The position numbers and the translations under genes were made by a program. Source: Bolinopsis microptera (Eukaryota; Ctenophora; Tentaculata; Lobata; Bolinopsidae). From it: 64,000 nucleotides of DNA. The stretch lies in assembly GCF_026151205.1 (NCBI RefSeq), contig NC_087077.1, positions 18,762,975-18,826,974 of the forward strand. The letters run 5' to 3'. Positions 44,001 through 55,193 of the stretch are shown in pieces; the stretch's first letter is position 1, and each line of letters begins with the position of its first letter. A model generated the notes under the pieces. The model made no database searches and had not been told where the DNA came from. It saw only the letters and a list, made by a program, of their open reading frames with translations.

Positions 44001-44990
44001 CCTCCACACCACACTCAGTCTGGACTCCCTTCCGGCCGACCGAACTATTTTCCTAATATCTCCTAATATAACTTTGATCGAACAAGCCTAAATTCATGAT
44101 GCACTATAAACTTGATTTGAGACAGAAATTTTAGACAATTTATCTGCTTACGTGTAATTTCAAACTCTTATCAGTTACCATGTCTTTTATCTAATTTTTA
44201 TCAGCAGATTTATAAATCTGCTGTTCATTTGTAGTTATTACCTTGCTAGTTATGAGTAAATTTTTGCCTTCCATCAATTGAGTGCAGCTTTCAGTTTTAA
44301 AATTTTCAGTTTATTCAGATTTTTCGTTTTCGATATTGCAAATTTTTAATAAATCATGTTCAGATTATGGTGATAATGGATGTAAAGGTACTTCAACCGA
44401 ATTAACAATCCAACCGTGTGTATGACGTGTCCCAGTAGCCAATCATAATATATGTATTTCTACCGGTGGCACATACTGGATGGCGGTTAGATGAGTACAC
44501 TACTCTCACAAGCATCTCGAGTCTCTCGGTGATCCTGCCTCCACACCACACTCAGTCTGGACTCCCTTCCGGCCGACCGAACTATTTTCCTAATATCTCC
44601 TAATATAACTTTGATCGAACAAGCCTAAATTCATGATGCACTATAAACTTGATTTGAGACAGAAATTTTAGACAATTTATCTGCTTACGTGTAATTTCAA
44701 ACTCTTATCAGTTACCATGTCTTTTATCTAATTTTTATCAGCAGATTTATAAATCTGCTGTTCATTTGTAGTTATTACCTTGCTAGTTATGAGTAAATTT
44801 TTGCCTTCCATCAATTGAGTGCAGCTTTCAGTTTTAAAATTTTCAGTTTATTCAGATTTTTCGTTTTCGATATTGCAAATTTTTAATAAATCATGTTCAG
44901 ATTATGGTGATAATGGATGTAAAGGTACTTCAACCGAATTAACAATCCAACCGTGTGTATGACGTGTCCCAGTAGCCAATCATAATATAT
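41009..44990 (+). repeat. 537-bp satellite array, 7 full units plus a part unit
   Basis: The unit start GTAGTTATTACCTTGCTAGT occurs at 41009, 41546, 42083, 42620, 43157, 43694, 44231 and 44768, an exact 537-bp period. Everywhere I compared the units they were identical. Each full unit ends with a 22-bp perfect palindrome with half-site CAGCAGATTTA (41517-41538 and every 537 bp). The eighth unit breaks off in an AT tract at about 44990. Not a CRISPR array: there are no spacers. Confidence 0.95.
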
Positions 44991-45000
44991 ATATATATAT

Positions 45001-45598
45001 GGCCCATAAGTGACTACCCACACGCAACCTCTTAATAACTCACGTAATTCGTCTCCAAATTGCACCAAAATTTCAGAGATTATAGATATGGGTCAAACTT
45101 AGATTTCCTGAAAGTTTCGTAAGCCACGCCTAATTACAGTGGGCGTGGCGTGACACTCCCTCATTTTCACTATTGTCTTCATAAAATGAGAACGCTTTAA
45201 GCTAAGAACTCAAAATTTTTTGCACACATTTGGCTTGATAATTGAAAACTTTTCCTAAAGTTTCAAGTTCATTGGTTAAAATATGGCTAAGTTATGACTA
45301 TTTCAAAACTCATCGGATACGTGATCCGAGCACTCAGTCAGTGATCTCGTCACTTGGTTAATGGCCTGTTTGGCTCTGTTTTGTTCTTAGCCTAAAGCGT
45401 TCTCATTTTATGAAGACAATAGTGAAAAAGAGGGAGTGTCACGCCACGCCCACTGTAATTGGGCGTGGCTTACGAAACTTTCAGGAAATCTAAGTTTGAC
45501 CCATATCTATAATCTCTGAAATTTTGGTGCAATTTGGAGACGAATTACGTGAGTTATTAAGAGGTTGCGTGTGGGTAGTCACTTATGGGCCACCCTGT
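45001..45598. mobile_element. 598-bp foldback mariner MITE
   Basis: Same termini as the 13545-15184 element (GGCCCATAAGTGACTACCCA ... TGGGTAGTCACTTATGGGCC, with CACCCTG kept only on the right), with almost the whole interior deleted so that the two arms nearly meet at about 45370-45390. Inserted in an AT-dinucleotide tract, so target duplication cannot be scored. The ORFs on either end (44883-45068, 45524-45736) are TIR-derived. Confidence 0.85.
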
Positions 45599-45680
45599 AT
45601 ATATATATTTATTTATCCGTGCCATTTTAATTATAAACTACAGGGTGGGCCAAAAGTCAGTGGGCATACGTTGGCCTTAA

Positions 45681-45957
45681 CTAGCAGGAACCCGTCTAAC
45701 CCTAAAGTGGTGTCAAGACTCAAGAGACTAAAATAATTATTACCTATTTAATTCGCGTTTTTGACACCACTTGGGGGTCCAAATTTTGGGCTCTAAAACT
45801 CCTATTTCTTGGCCAATTTTTTATTTTTTCATGCTGATTTGAAGGCCATTAAAGCATTTGACCCAGTCAAAAAAGTTTCAGTTGTATATCTTTTACGGTT
45901 TTGCGGAAAGTCGTGTTAAAGTTGATGCCGTGGTGTCAGTAAAATGGCACAGATCAG
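45681..45957 (-). mobile_element. Helitron-like 3' portion (inverted)
   Basis: Reverse complement of most of the element at 63622-63932. It runs from CTAG (45681) through AAAGTGGTGTCAAGACTC, TTTTTGACACCACTTGGG and GATGCCGTGGTGTCAGTAAA to GGCACAGATC, where homology to the other copies stops at about 45957. Confidence 0.65.
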
Positions 45958-46530
45958 GGTAAAGATACAGTTAAACTGCGAAGGCACAACACCAAACCAA
46001 CCCTACTCTATCTCCCAAAAACAACCTTCTCCTGGTCGGCCCTGTCCCTCATCCTGCACTTGACCCCCGCAGAGGTCACAAGCCCATCGGAGCACAAATG
46101 AGCGAGAAACGGGGAAGCCTTAGCTACCGGGCCAAGGACTGCATCACTAGCAGCGAAATACGGATATACCCTCCCTTTTACATGCGTTCAACCGGCACCC
46201 GAACCACACGCTGTTTCTTAGACATAACTTCCCACTTACATCAGTGTCTTCTCGCATCAACTGGCATCGGCAAGTGGCGACACGGTGTAGACTCAACCCT
46301 GAGCTTGATCAGAATCTTCAGTCACAAACCTGACACCGTTTCGGGGCTTTCATTGCGATACGGTTTTCTGTCAGGTGCCCCAGCAGTCTCTCTTGGACCA
46401 CCATCTGATCTGACAATCACCCGAGGATACCTGCTAGAGCTCGCGATTTACGACGAGTTAGCTTATGGCACCTCTGGCTGTTAGGTGAAGTCATAAAGCT
46501 CAAACAGCTCTCATCTCCCACTCTCTTTTC
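45958..46530 (-). other. probable 3' UTR of the retroelement
   Basis: Non-repetitive in this window and located immediately 3' of the minus-strand retroelement stop codon. The plus-strand frame at 46098-46484 has no recognisable domain. I interpret the segment as the 3' UTR. Confidence 0.4.
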
Positions 46531-48045
46531 CTAGACAGCAGATAAATCCATCTTGAACAATGGGCTGCATCCTTCCCAATCTCTGACCAACTTCTTGAGG
46601 GCTCTCCCAGTCAGACCAATCTTCCTTGATGCACACTCCAAACTTGCTGCGACCACACCTCTAGCACCAACCTCAACAGCAAAGCTGAAACATGACCACC
46701 CATTAGCTTGTATTTCCGCTTGTAGACTGTTATACCGATCAAGCTTCAGCTCATGGGATGCAGCTATTCTCTCTTCCGACGGTACTGTAAGCTCCCACCA
46801 GATTACTCTCTTGGAAGCTTTCGAGAAAAGAACCAAATCTGGTCTTAATCTGGTCGTTGCTATATCCGACGGGAATTTCAGCTTCTTATCCAGGTCTGCT
46901 AATACTATCCAATCAGTGGCCCCACTCAGAATCCCAAACTCACTGACTTTCGAACTCTTCACCTCCTTAAACCTCCCTCCTGCTGGAACAAACTCAATGG
47001 CTTTCCGAGTGACACAAGAACTCTTCCTCTTGTTGACTCTCCGCTCACAATGGAATTTAAGTTGGTCTGCTATTTGTTTACGCACCTTATCGTGGCGCCA
47101 TCGGTATCTCCCTTGACTTAGTGCCACAGGACAACCAGCCAGGATATGCGGCACAGTTCCCAACTTGTCACCACACAGCTTGCACATCCCATCCTCATCC
47201 TCGCTCCACTTGGATGCTAAAGCTGGTGTAACAAGCGTGCCATACACAGCACTAAGCAGAAAACCGATTAATGAGTCCCCATACTTGAAGAGCGTGTGCC
47301 AGCTCATGTCAGTCCTTGTCACCAGCTCTCTCCAATTACCCCACCTGGACTGCATCTCCAACGTACCCAACTGCACCTCTCTTTCCTTCCTGATGTTCTC
47401 CTTAACCCTATCCAACACCTCCCTCTGCTGCTCCTTTTCTGACATCTTCTCCCAGGGCTTCTTCCAATCACCGAAACCAATTCCCGCTCTACTAAGAGGT
47501 TGCACCATACCTCGCACTGACTCACACACCAAGTCTCTTTCAGCTTCGTGAAGCTGAGCATCTGCCTTCCAAACTCTCCCAGACCGCACCTGGGGTTGCA
47601 CCGCTCTGATCAAAGCATCCTGAGATGTTTGATATGACTGCAAGAGACGGCACTTTTCTACTTTCCAAGTGTCGGTTAGGCTGTCGATGGGGAGAGCAAC
47701 ACTGGATGAATGACTAAACAGGCAAGAGCTACTAAGCGTGTGTCCCACTCCTAGCCATTTTCTGAGATGACTGTTAGTTGTTTGCTCCCAGCGAGAAACA
47801 GTGCTGATCGGGATATCATAAATGGCAAGTGGCCACTTCATCTTTGGAAGGACCATATACTGATACCCCCAACATTTCTGCAGGCCGGTGAGGGAGCTAA
47901 GATCGAGTCTACTGAGGTATGTAATAAGATCCTCGTGTGTTTTCTCGATTATAGTTTTGTCCTTTCCTTCTGCCCGAATCCACCTCCCTAGAAACTTGAT
48001 TGGTTTCTCAGATACATTCGGGATCACCTCCCCGCTAAGCTGCAA
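46531..48045 (-). pseudogene. R2/NeSL-like non-LTR retrotransposon ORF, C-terminal half
   Basis: 504 codons, the C-terminal part of a restriction-like-endonuclease (RLE) class LINE protein. It starts in the RT thumb region (KPIKFLGRWI), followed by a long connector. A CCHC zinc knuckle, CKLCGDKLGTVPHILAGC, precedes SQGRYRWRHDKV. The RLE domain has RPDLVLFSKASKRVIWWELT followed by HELKLDRYNSL, giving the PD ... E ... K-x-x-x-Y catalytic pattern. The RT palm with its YxDD motif is absent, so the copy is 5'-truncated at about 48052, as usual for LINE insertions. The C-terminal half is free of stops, so decay is recent or purifying selection persisted until recently. Confidence 0.85.
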
Positions 48046-48173
48046 CCTCGCCTGACTACCTTCTGACTACCTTCTTTTAGTCTTTTGAGTCTTGACACCA
48101 CTTTACGGTTAGACGGGTTCCTGCTAGTTAAGTATGCCCACTGACTTTTGGCCCACCCTGTAGTTTATAATTA

Positions 48174-48489
48174 CTAGCAGGATCCCGTCTAACCGTAAAG
48201 TGGTGTCAAGACTCGAGAGACTAAAATAATTATTACCTATTTAATTCGAGTTTTTGACACCACTTGGGAGTCCAAATTTTGGGCACTAAAATTTTTATTC
48301 CTTGGCCAATTTTTTATTTTTTCATGCTGATTTGAAGGCCATTAAAGCATTTGACCCAGTCAAAAAAGTTTCAGTTGTATATCTTTTACGGTTTTTGCGG
48401 ACAATCGCGTTAAGGTTGATGCCGTGGTGTCAGTAAAATGGCACAGATCCATATATATATATATATCGTCTCGCTTTATATATAGTAAC
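48174..48489 (-). mobile_element. Helitron-like non-autonomous element, about 316 bp
   Basis: Minus-strand orientation: 3' end CTAG at 48174-48177, followed by T on that strand. 5' end TTACTATATATAAAGCGAGA at about 48486, with TG where the other copies have TC. Body nearly identical to 63622-63932. Confidence 0.75.
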
Positions 48490-49580
48490 ATAAGAAACTT
48501 ATCAAAACTTGCTGAGGACATCTACATTATACAAACCTTGCGGGCCAGTTTCAACTCTATGTAATTTAAAAGCGCAAATGTAATGCCAATGGATCAGTCG
48601 GCCTTGAAACAGTGCGTGTGATTATCTGTCGTATCAAATCCAATTATTTTTTACTGTGTTTTTTAATAAATAAATCATATGCACGTTTTAATTTTTAAGG
48701 TTTTGATTTTTAAGAATAAAGGTTACACCATAATTTACAATTCTCATTTTCACTTATATAATAAAATTATATTGTTATGTACCAACTACCACATGATTTT
48801 TGGAATCATTTGGCCGGTGTACCAAAAGCCGGTCCGGGTCCCCAAACGAACATACGTCAAAAACAGACGATCTGAAAACCTGCTTAGACTTAGAGTAGTA
48901 CTATTCCATGCGGATACAATGTACATGTCAGACAGAAGGGTTGGTTTTTCTTAAGAAGTAATATTTTTAGTGTTTTGTAAGAAATAATATTGTTTGTTTC
49001 GTAAAGAATAATAGTTAGTGCTCCGTAGTAATATTATTCATTGTTTAATGAGCTGACGTGTCACGGCAGGTCACAAACCTTTCAGTTTTCTTAATACTTT
49101 AATAGTTCGTATTAGGCGTGAAATATTTAGCTTAAATTAGAGTATACTTATGCAGTTACAATATCGAATTCTATGTACTAATGTACCGTAGGCTACGTCT
49201 TATTTTCTTCGGGTTCTTTGTTGAACAGGTACTTACTATTAAAGTAAACAAATGTGCCTCACTTTCCCACGAGAATTCACATATATGAAAAGTGACACCC
49301 TGTCACAGTGCAAGTGTGTGTTAAACCATCTCAAAGAATTATCTAGAATTGTACAGCAGGGGCCCCGGTGAGACCAAATCCACCAATGTCATGGTTTTAA
49401 TCGTTTTAGACGAAAGCTTAGACAGTTAGAGAGTCAGGTAGTGAACAAATTTTAAAATTGATCGGATATCCGACTATTATAGTAAGTAGTTTAGAAGGTG
49501 ATTGGCCGGATATAATCATAACAATGATTTCGGCTCATTATGATCAGGATAGCATCAAACGTGAAGAGAAGTGTTTACAT
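48490..49580. other. AT-rich intergenic
   Basis: No coding signal. A degenerate tandem of AAGAAATAATATTGTTTG-type blocks with TTAGTGTTTTGT / TTAGTGCTCCGT lies at 48950-49040. Confidence 0.4.
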
Positions 49581-49589
49581 GTAAAAAAT

Positions 49590-49745
49590 TAAAGGGGGGG
49601 GGGGGCCGGGGGGTCAGGTCATGATTACGTAATATTGCTGTCAGGAAGGGGGGGGGGGGGGGGGGGGTTGGGTATTGATTACGGTTGATTACGGAGGGGG
49701 GTAGGGGGTAAAAATTGCTAAAATATTGATTACGTAATATGTAGG
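49590..49745 (-). repeat. GGGGTCGTTCACATATTACG-family repeat, copy 3 (diverged, inverted)
   Basis: G-homopolymer tracts at 49593 and 49650, with GATTACGTAATATTGC and GATTACGGAGGGGGGTAGGG. It resembles the reverse complement of the 26.7 and 30.3 kb copies around their poly-C core, ending in ATTACGTAATATGT. Confidence 0.55.
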
Positions 49746-49927
49746 AATTCAGTACATCAATGTTGAAGTGTTGAAAGTACTTATCACTTATAATCATATC
49801 ATGCATGAAATTTCGCTTTAATAATTCGCTGCCAACATTTTGGAAGTCGATCCACTGTTTTTTTACCATCGCAATGTAAAGGCTGCCTTTAGTTTCAAAT
49901 TATGGGCATCCAATGTTTCCGGTTTGG

Positions 49928-51476
49928 TTACCACTGGTCTTGCTCTCCCATAGAATTGACTACTAAGATCTGAACAACACTCAGCACCAAGCCAGCGATG
50001 ATAGCAATTTTTGGTGAAGCAAAAGAAACCAAAGCAGTGCCGGCTACCGCTGCCATCGAACCTGCACCTTGGACTATGCCAGATCCAATAGCCATCCCAT
50101 TTTTTCCGAAATATCGAACGTCGTAGCATATGTAAGTCTTTTCCATTGAGATCATCCCGTATATCAATTTCCCTAAAAATGTCATGACCACAATAACGAT
50201 TAGGCTTTCTTCGATGAGCAGCAACATCATGTAGCTGGCTAAAATAATCACGGCAAGCGAGGTGTACAAAATTCTAAATCTAATCTTCTTCCTGATGATC
50301 GGAGATGCAATTCTTCCTAGTCCTGCTGCTCCCGAGACAAATGCTAGGAGGAAGAATTGAGTTCCTTGAGTGACTGTTTCGCAGTTGGTACCTTCTCCTC
50401 CAACTTCTCTTACGTTGAAATGTCGTATCAATGAAGGTAAGAGTAGAATAGTCCCCCAGCCTTGGTAGTTATTAATGGCGGCAAAAAAGCACAGTTTTAA
50501 TAGTCTCATTTCAAAATTTGGTACATCCACAGCTACAGCTTTTGCTTCTCCATTTCCAGTTGGTTCTGTTTGGTTGATTGTTTCCAAATTCGAGTTGTTT
50601 GTTAAGAAAATGTGCAGGATCAAAATTGGAGGAATAAAGATTGGGAGAGAGGCGATAAGCAGGAACGTTCTCCAGCCGAGCAGAGCTAGACTGAAATACG
50701 CGATAACTGGAATCCAGATACTGCCTACAGAGTAACCTAAGCTGCTAACCAGTACTAAAGTATTCACAATCTTCTTACTGTTAGCTTTCTCGGCCTGAAA
50801 CACGTAAGTGACAGACATATTTAATCCCACAGTGAAGCCGATGAGGGCCCTTGAGAGTAGGAGAGTCAGGTAGTTCCCCGCCACAGAACAGACGATGGTG
50901 CTCACTATACTACCGTAGAGGGACAGGAGGATGGTTTCTCGTCGGCCGAATCTGTAATTAGGATAATTTGAGGGAATTGAACAGTTCTCAACAACCAAAA
51001 AGGAGCAACTTAACACAAACCATGATGTTGCCTAGTAATAGTATAAACGGTACAGGTACCTTGACCGTGGTAAGATGAGTGGAGGACTTCCAGTCCTCAT
51101 ATTCACAGTTCAGTATTTAACTATTACAATCGCACTGAAGCTCTTACCGAGTAGATAAGGGACCTGCTGCAAAGGTAGTCATTCCCATTGTTAAATAAAG
51201 AATGCAGCCCAGAATTCCTTCCTGCCAATCATTAACTCCAATTTCGCAGGCCACGTATTGTGTCAAAACACCTGCAGAATTTAAAAGTCATGCAAAATCC
51301 TTTGCAATGGGTAGCGTAATGTTCACAAGAAACTGCTTAATCTGTTAATTTCAATTCAGTTTTTTCAAAGTTATCATTCTTATGAAGCTCAAATTCCCAA
51401 AAATACCTGGTAAATATATCTCAATGCCATCCCCGATATTGATAAGCAGTCCAAAGAAAAGAAGAATCCAATTATC
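49928..51476 (-). CDS. SV2/SVOP-like major-facilitator transporter
   Basis: Probable exons (minus strand): about 51476-51407 (DNWILLFFGLLINIGDGIEI), 51271-51148 (VLTQYVACEIGVNDWQEG ... TTFAAGPLSTR), 50951-49928 (FGRRETILLSLYGSIVSTIV to GEQDQW-stop). The splice phases agree: G/GT makes Gly and CG/A makes the Arg of R-FGRR. The DG-x-E motif in the first helix and the FGRR loop between helices 2 and 3 are typical of the SV2/SVOP branch of the MFS; the substrate is unknown. About 10-11 membrane segments are visible. The 5' end is uncertain: an ATG at 51544 opens MGESSGEHCALLQKTDD but is one base out of frame with the first-helix segment, so either an upstream exon joins at AATAG (51477) or there is a frameshift. 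Length is a little short for the family (about 500 aa). Confidence 0.75.
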
Positions 51477-51544
51477 CTATTTCTTGTCCAAGTATCGTCC
51501 GTCTTTTGGAGAAGAGCACAATGTTCGCCTGAGCTTTCTCCCAT

Positions 51545-52100
51545 TATATTATAGTAGCTGTTAAAAATGAGATCTTAGTAAAACAATCAAAGCTACAGCA
51601 CATATTGTTGCACCGACGGCCGACAAATTTGTTGTTTTTCAAGTTCTGGATATCCTCAGTGCGTTATTTTTTTTATTGAAATTGAGCTAGAATCTTATTT
51701 GCTTTAAATACTACGATAAATCTCGTCGTGAAAACTAACATAGAGATTTGTTGTTTGAATCAATTTATACTGCAAGGTCAAAAGGAAATCGCGGCACGTG
51801 CGGAATCGCGATTTTTCCCATTCTCCGCCACAGATCGCGTTTTTTGACGTTTGCCGCGACAAATCGCGATTTTTTCAATTCTCCGCGACAAATTGTGCAT
51901 TTTTCTTTAATTCTGAGGACCAAATTAATTCTTTGGAACCAATCACAACCACAGCCTTTCGAATGTAAGTACGGACTTCAGAAGACCGAAAAATATTTTC
52001 AGCTCATAATGATCAGGGTAGTATGAAACATGAACAAAAGTAGTTTCCAGAAAAACTTTGAAAAAATTTCGACTTAGAAAACGTGTCCAAAATCGTATAT
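51545..52100. repeat. upstream of transporter; short CGCGA-type repeats
   Basis: Imperfect copies of AATCGCGATTTTT(C/T)CC(A)ATTCTCCGC(C/G)AC repeat at about 51803, 51830 and 51867, spaced about 30-50 bp. No gene. Confidence 0.5.
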
Positions 52101-52139
52101 CGAGGGGTAGGTCAAGGTGTGGCCGTGGACTTCGAAAAA

Positions 52140-52320
52140 CCGAAAAAAATGTTCGGCTCATAATTAGTGAAGTCAATCCCGATCAAAATAATTAATCCCG
52201 GGATTCGGGAATCCCGAACAAAAAAATCCCGGGTTTCCCGAAAATCGAGAAATAAAGTCGGGATTTCCGAAAACCGGGAATTTTCCGGGATTCCCCGGAT
52301 CACATGCCACAAGAAGATAC
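52140..52320. repeat. AATCCCGGGATT-rich repeat
   Basis: AGTGAAGTCAATCCCGATCA followed by many inverted CGGGAATCCCG / TCCCGGGTTTCCC motifs. The same leader AGTGAAGTCAATCCCTATGT occurs at 53791 with GGGAATTCCCGATCCC. Probably a fragment of a MITE; class unknown. Confidence 0.55.
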
Positions 52321-52929
52321 CACAAGTGTCATCAGTAGCCTTCTCTTCTCAAGTAGTACCTTCAGACTACTATTGGCATTGCACAAACAACTTGGGCCCT
52401 TTCTATTACGGACTTTTGTCTGCGACTTTAGTCTGCGTCCTGCAGCGTCCATAAACAATAAATGCCAGCATTTCCCCCCTTAACCCCAAAAACAGCAAAA
52501 CGTGTAAAAGGCCTAGCTGAGCAATTTAGCAATAGAGTTCATTTTCAAACACAGTTTCAAGAACGATTAAAATAATACGATTTTAAATGCATATTATTAT
52601 TCATTATTAGGGCCTGCAAGCAGCTTTTGTGAAATAAGTGTAGTTCGAAAAAGGGATGCATATTGCATTCTCTCGAAAAGAATTTCAGGAAATTTGCTTC
52701 TAGAATTGAAATCTAGCAATGTTGAATGTTAAATGATAAATCCAGAAAGATTTTGTTGTGCCAATTTAATTAAGGGTCAAAGGAAAAGTCCTGCAAATTT
52801 TGAAAAATATTCTTACAGTAATAGGTCTCACTCTCAAAGAGGGTACAACATGCAAAGAGGGAGAAACTGGAACAATTCTTGAAAAATTTGTTTTAAGAAA
52901 TGAATTCTAGCAATGAGGTTCAGGTAATG

Positions 52930-53650
52930 TAAATTTGGACTACAAGGGGCAAACTAAACTGTGTCCTCCTAATTTACTCCCACGGCATAAAAGAGTAATC
53001 AGTAATGTTATCTGAATTTTATAATCGCTAGGCTTCTGAACTTCTGATGATCATGAATCCTGACATGTAAATTGTAATATGTTTTGTTTTAAAGACCCGA
53101 GGGTCACCCGGTCACTGTGACCTGCTAATTTACTTCCACGGCATAAAAGAGTAATCAGTAATGTTATCTGAATTTTATAATCGCTATGCCATATGCGCTA
53201 GTGGCTAGGCTTCTGAACTTCTGATGAATCCTGACATGTAATTATGTAATACTAATATATTTTGTTTTAAAGACCTTTAATTCACACACCAAAACTTTAA
53301 ATTTCATCAAATTACAAATGTCCTAATATATAAGTCTCTTATTAAATTAAAAAGTCAGGGGTGCAGCCGTTGTACTTCAATTAAAATAATTGATCACGCC
53401 GGATCACGATGTTATTTATAAAAATCAGCTTCCCGTTTAATATCAGAATATGTAATTTAAATTAACAGATTTCTGGTTCATTGAAAGATTCTGGCAATGG
53501 TATTGAAAATATTGAACACGGCATAGAAGAGTAACCAGCAATGTTAACTGAATTTTATAATCGCTAGGTTCCTGAACTTCTGATGAATCCTGACATGTAA
53601 TATCGGAATAATATGTAATATAAATTATCAAATTTCTGGTTCATGCTAGC
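52930..53650 (+). repeat. three dispersed copies of a roughly 110-bp repeat
   Basis: CACGGCATAAAAGAGTAATC followed by AGTAATGTTATCTGAATTTT and TTCTGAACTTCTGATGAATC appears at about 52980, 53138 and 53517. The third copy has drifted. A G-homopolymer follows at 53713-53737. Confidence 0.75.
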
Positions 53651-54250
53651 TCACAGCTGGATTGTATCCTGCTAATTTACTTGAAAAAGTTGGCCCCTTT
53701 TCCAGATTTTATGGGGGGGGGGGGGGGGGGGGGGGGGCGGTCGCCTCCTGTCCCCCTCTCTTCCTACACCCCTGAGTGATGGTTCACACTAGTGAAGTCA
53801 ATCCCTATGTCGGGAATTCCCGATCCCAGGATTTCCCGACCATGTTTGACCTGAAATTCCGAGCGTGCTAAATCACTCTACAGTCGATCTTCGAGATTGT
53901 TCTTACATCTAAAAGGGCCCTCGACAATTGATACCAACTTCATTCAATGTATTTTCGGACGCTGATTCCGAATCACCCCCCATGACATAGGGTTAAAATG
54001 CTCCCCTAGCTGACAAGATATTGGCGAAAAACTGTCTCGATCACGTGACATGACCGTTTAAGGAAGTTGGTCTAATTTCTCGTTAGGGTTAGTGGTTAGG
54101 GTTTCAGCATAGCCATATGCTTGATACATGTTACGTTAACGTATCACAAATATCAGAGATATTATGTGATACGCTTCGCGCGCAAAAAGTGGCATGCAAC
54201 GTATGTCAAAGCCTTCTCTGAGGGAACATTTTCTGGGAGGGAACTTTTTC

Positions 54251-55193
54251 CCTGAGAAAAGGCAGTAAGTCCAAACTTTATTTGCAGTTTTAATAGTTTT
54301 TGGCCTATAACTTCCGAATAGTTTTAGTTATATCGAAATAATTTTTATGTGGTCGTAATCAGCTCAGCAAGCAAAAAATGTTGGTACTAATATTTCAAAA
54401 TTTAAAGAAATATTATTTTAAAAATTTTTGAACCCGAACACAAGTTGTCATACTATACGTTGTATGACGCGCCGCGCACAAAGTGCGCGGCTCCCCATGT
54501 AGCGTCGAAGACGCTACAGTGAAGCGACCGTGGTATGGGGGTCACCACGTGATACAAAACACAAGGGTCCCCTGTGAGAATTATTGAAATATTTTTTTCC
54601 AAATTTGGTGCTTTAAATATTGTATGTTCAATTTTTTTTTCTCTCCAAATTAATGCGTTTGACCGAGCTGAATACGATGCTGTAAAAATTATTCCAAAAT
54701 ATTCGATATTTAAGAAGTTATAGGCATTTTGAGCGAGAAATTATCCATTTTTCGTCAATATTACACACTTGCCGGCCCTCTTATCTACTCATAATTGCGG
54801 ACTTATTACAAAGATATGATCAAAGATATAGAAATGTTGTATTTTTTGTGTTGACTTTATCTGAGGAAAAATGGACTTACTGCCTTTCTAGAGAGGAATC
54901 GGTTGAAATCGATCCTGATAAAAGGAAGTAAGTCCGCAATTCCCTCAGAAAAGGCAGTAAGTCCAATGCGGATGGGAAAATAGTTCAGTTACTCAAGAGA
55001 AAAATGGTTTTTACAGATCAGTGTTGGTGAATTTATGCTTTTAAGCATGTTTAGGACATATGAAAATAATTTAATTACACATAGATGTCGAAATTAACCC
55101 CGTTTATGCGAATAAAATTACCTAAAAACCGACAAACACGTTTGTTCCATCTTCTCAAAATGTCATCGATGTGACTTACTGCCTTTTCTCAGG
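54251..55193. mobile_element. about 940-bp element with CCTGAGAAAAGGCAGTAAGT termini
   Basis: Left end at 54251 and its reverse complement ending at 55193. Further internal copies of the same terminus occur inverted at about 54868-54890 and direct at about 54950, so either two elements are adjacent or one is nested. A solo end lies at 35315. No ORF; a GCGCGC-rich stem (GACGCGCCGCGCACAAAGTG) lies at 54465. Confidence 0.65.

Larger units (their letters stand above)
45641..48160. mobile_element. composite element with mariner-like termini enclosing a retroelement
   Basis: Ends CAGGGTGGGCCAAAAGTCAG ... CTGACTTTTGGCCCACCCTG with TA on both sides (45639-45640, 48161-48162). Just inside each end is a Helitron-like 3' terminus in opposite orientation (CTAG at 45681-45684 and 48124-48127, each with the AACCCGTCTAACC block). 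Between them lies an R2/NeSL-like retroelement ORF. The order of insertions is unresolved. Confidence 0.7.

Noticed and set aside
41009-44990. Possible CRISPR-like array
   Set aside because: The repeats are contiguous 537-bp units without unique spacers, in a eukaryotic genome.
44883-45736. Paired ORFs MVQFGDELRELLRGCVW at both ends of the MITE at 45 kb
   Set aside because: They are translations of the mariner inverted repeat; the same peptide would appear at every copy.
46553-47551. Plus-strand ORFs of 187 and 128 aa
   Set aside because: Antisense shadows of the retroelement ORF, which carries the recognisable zinc knuckle and endonuclease motifs.
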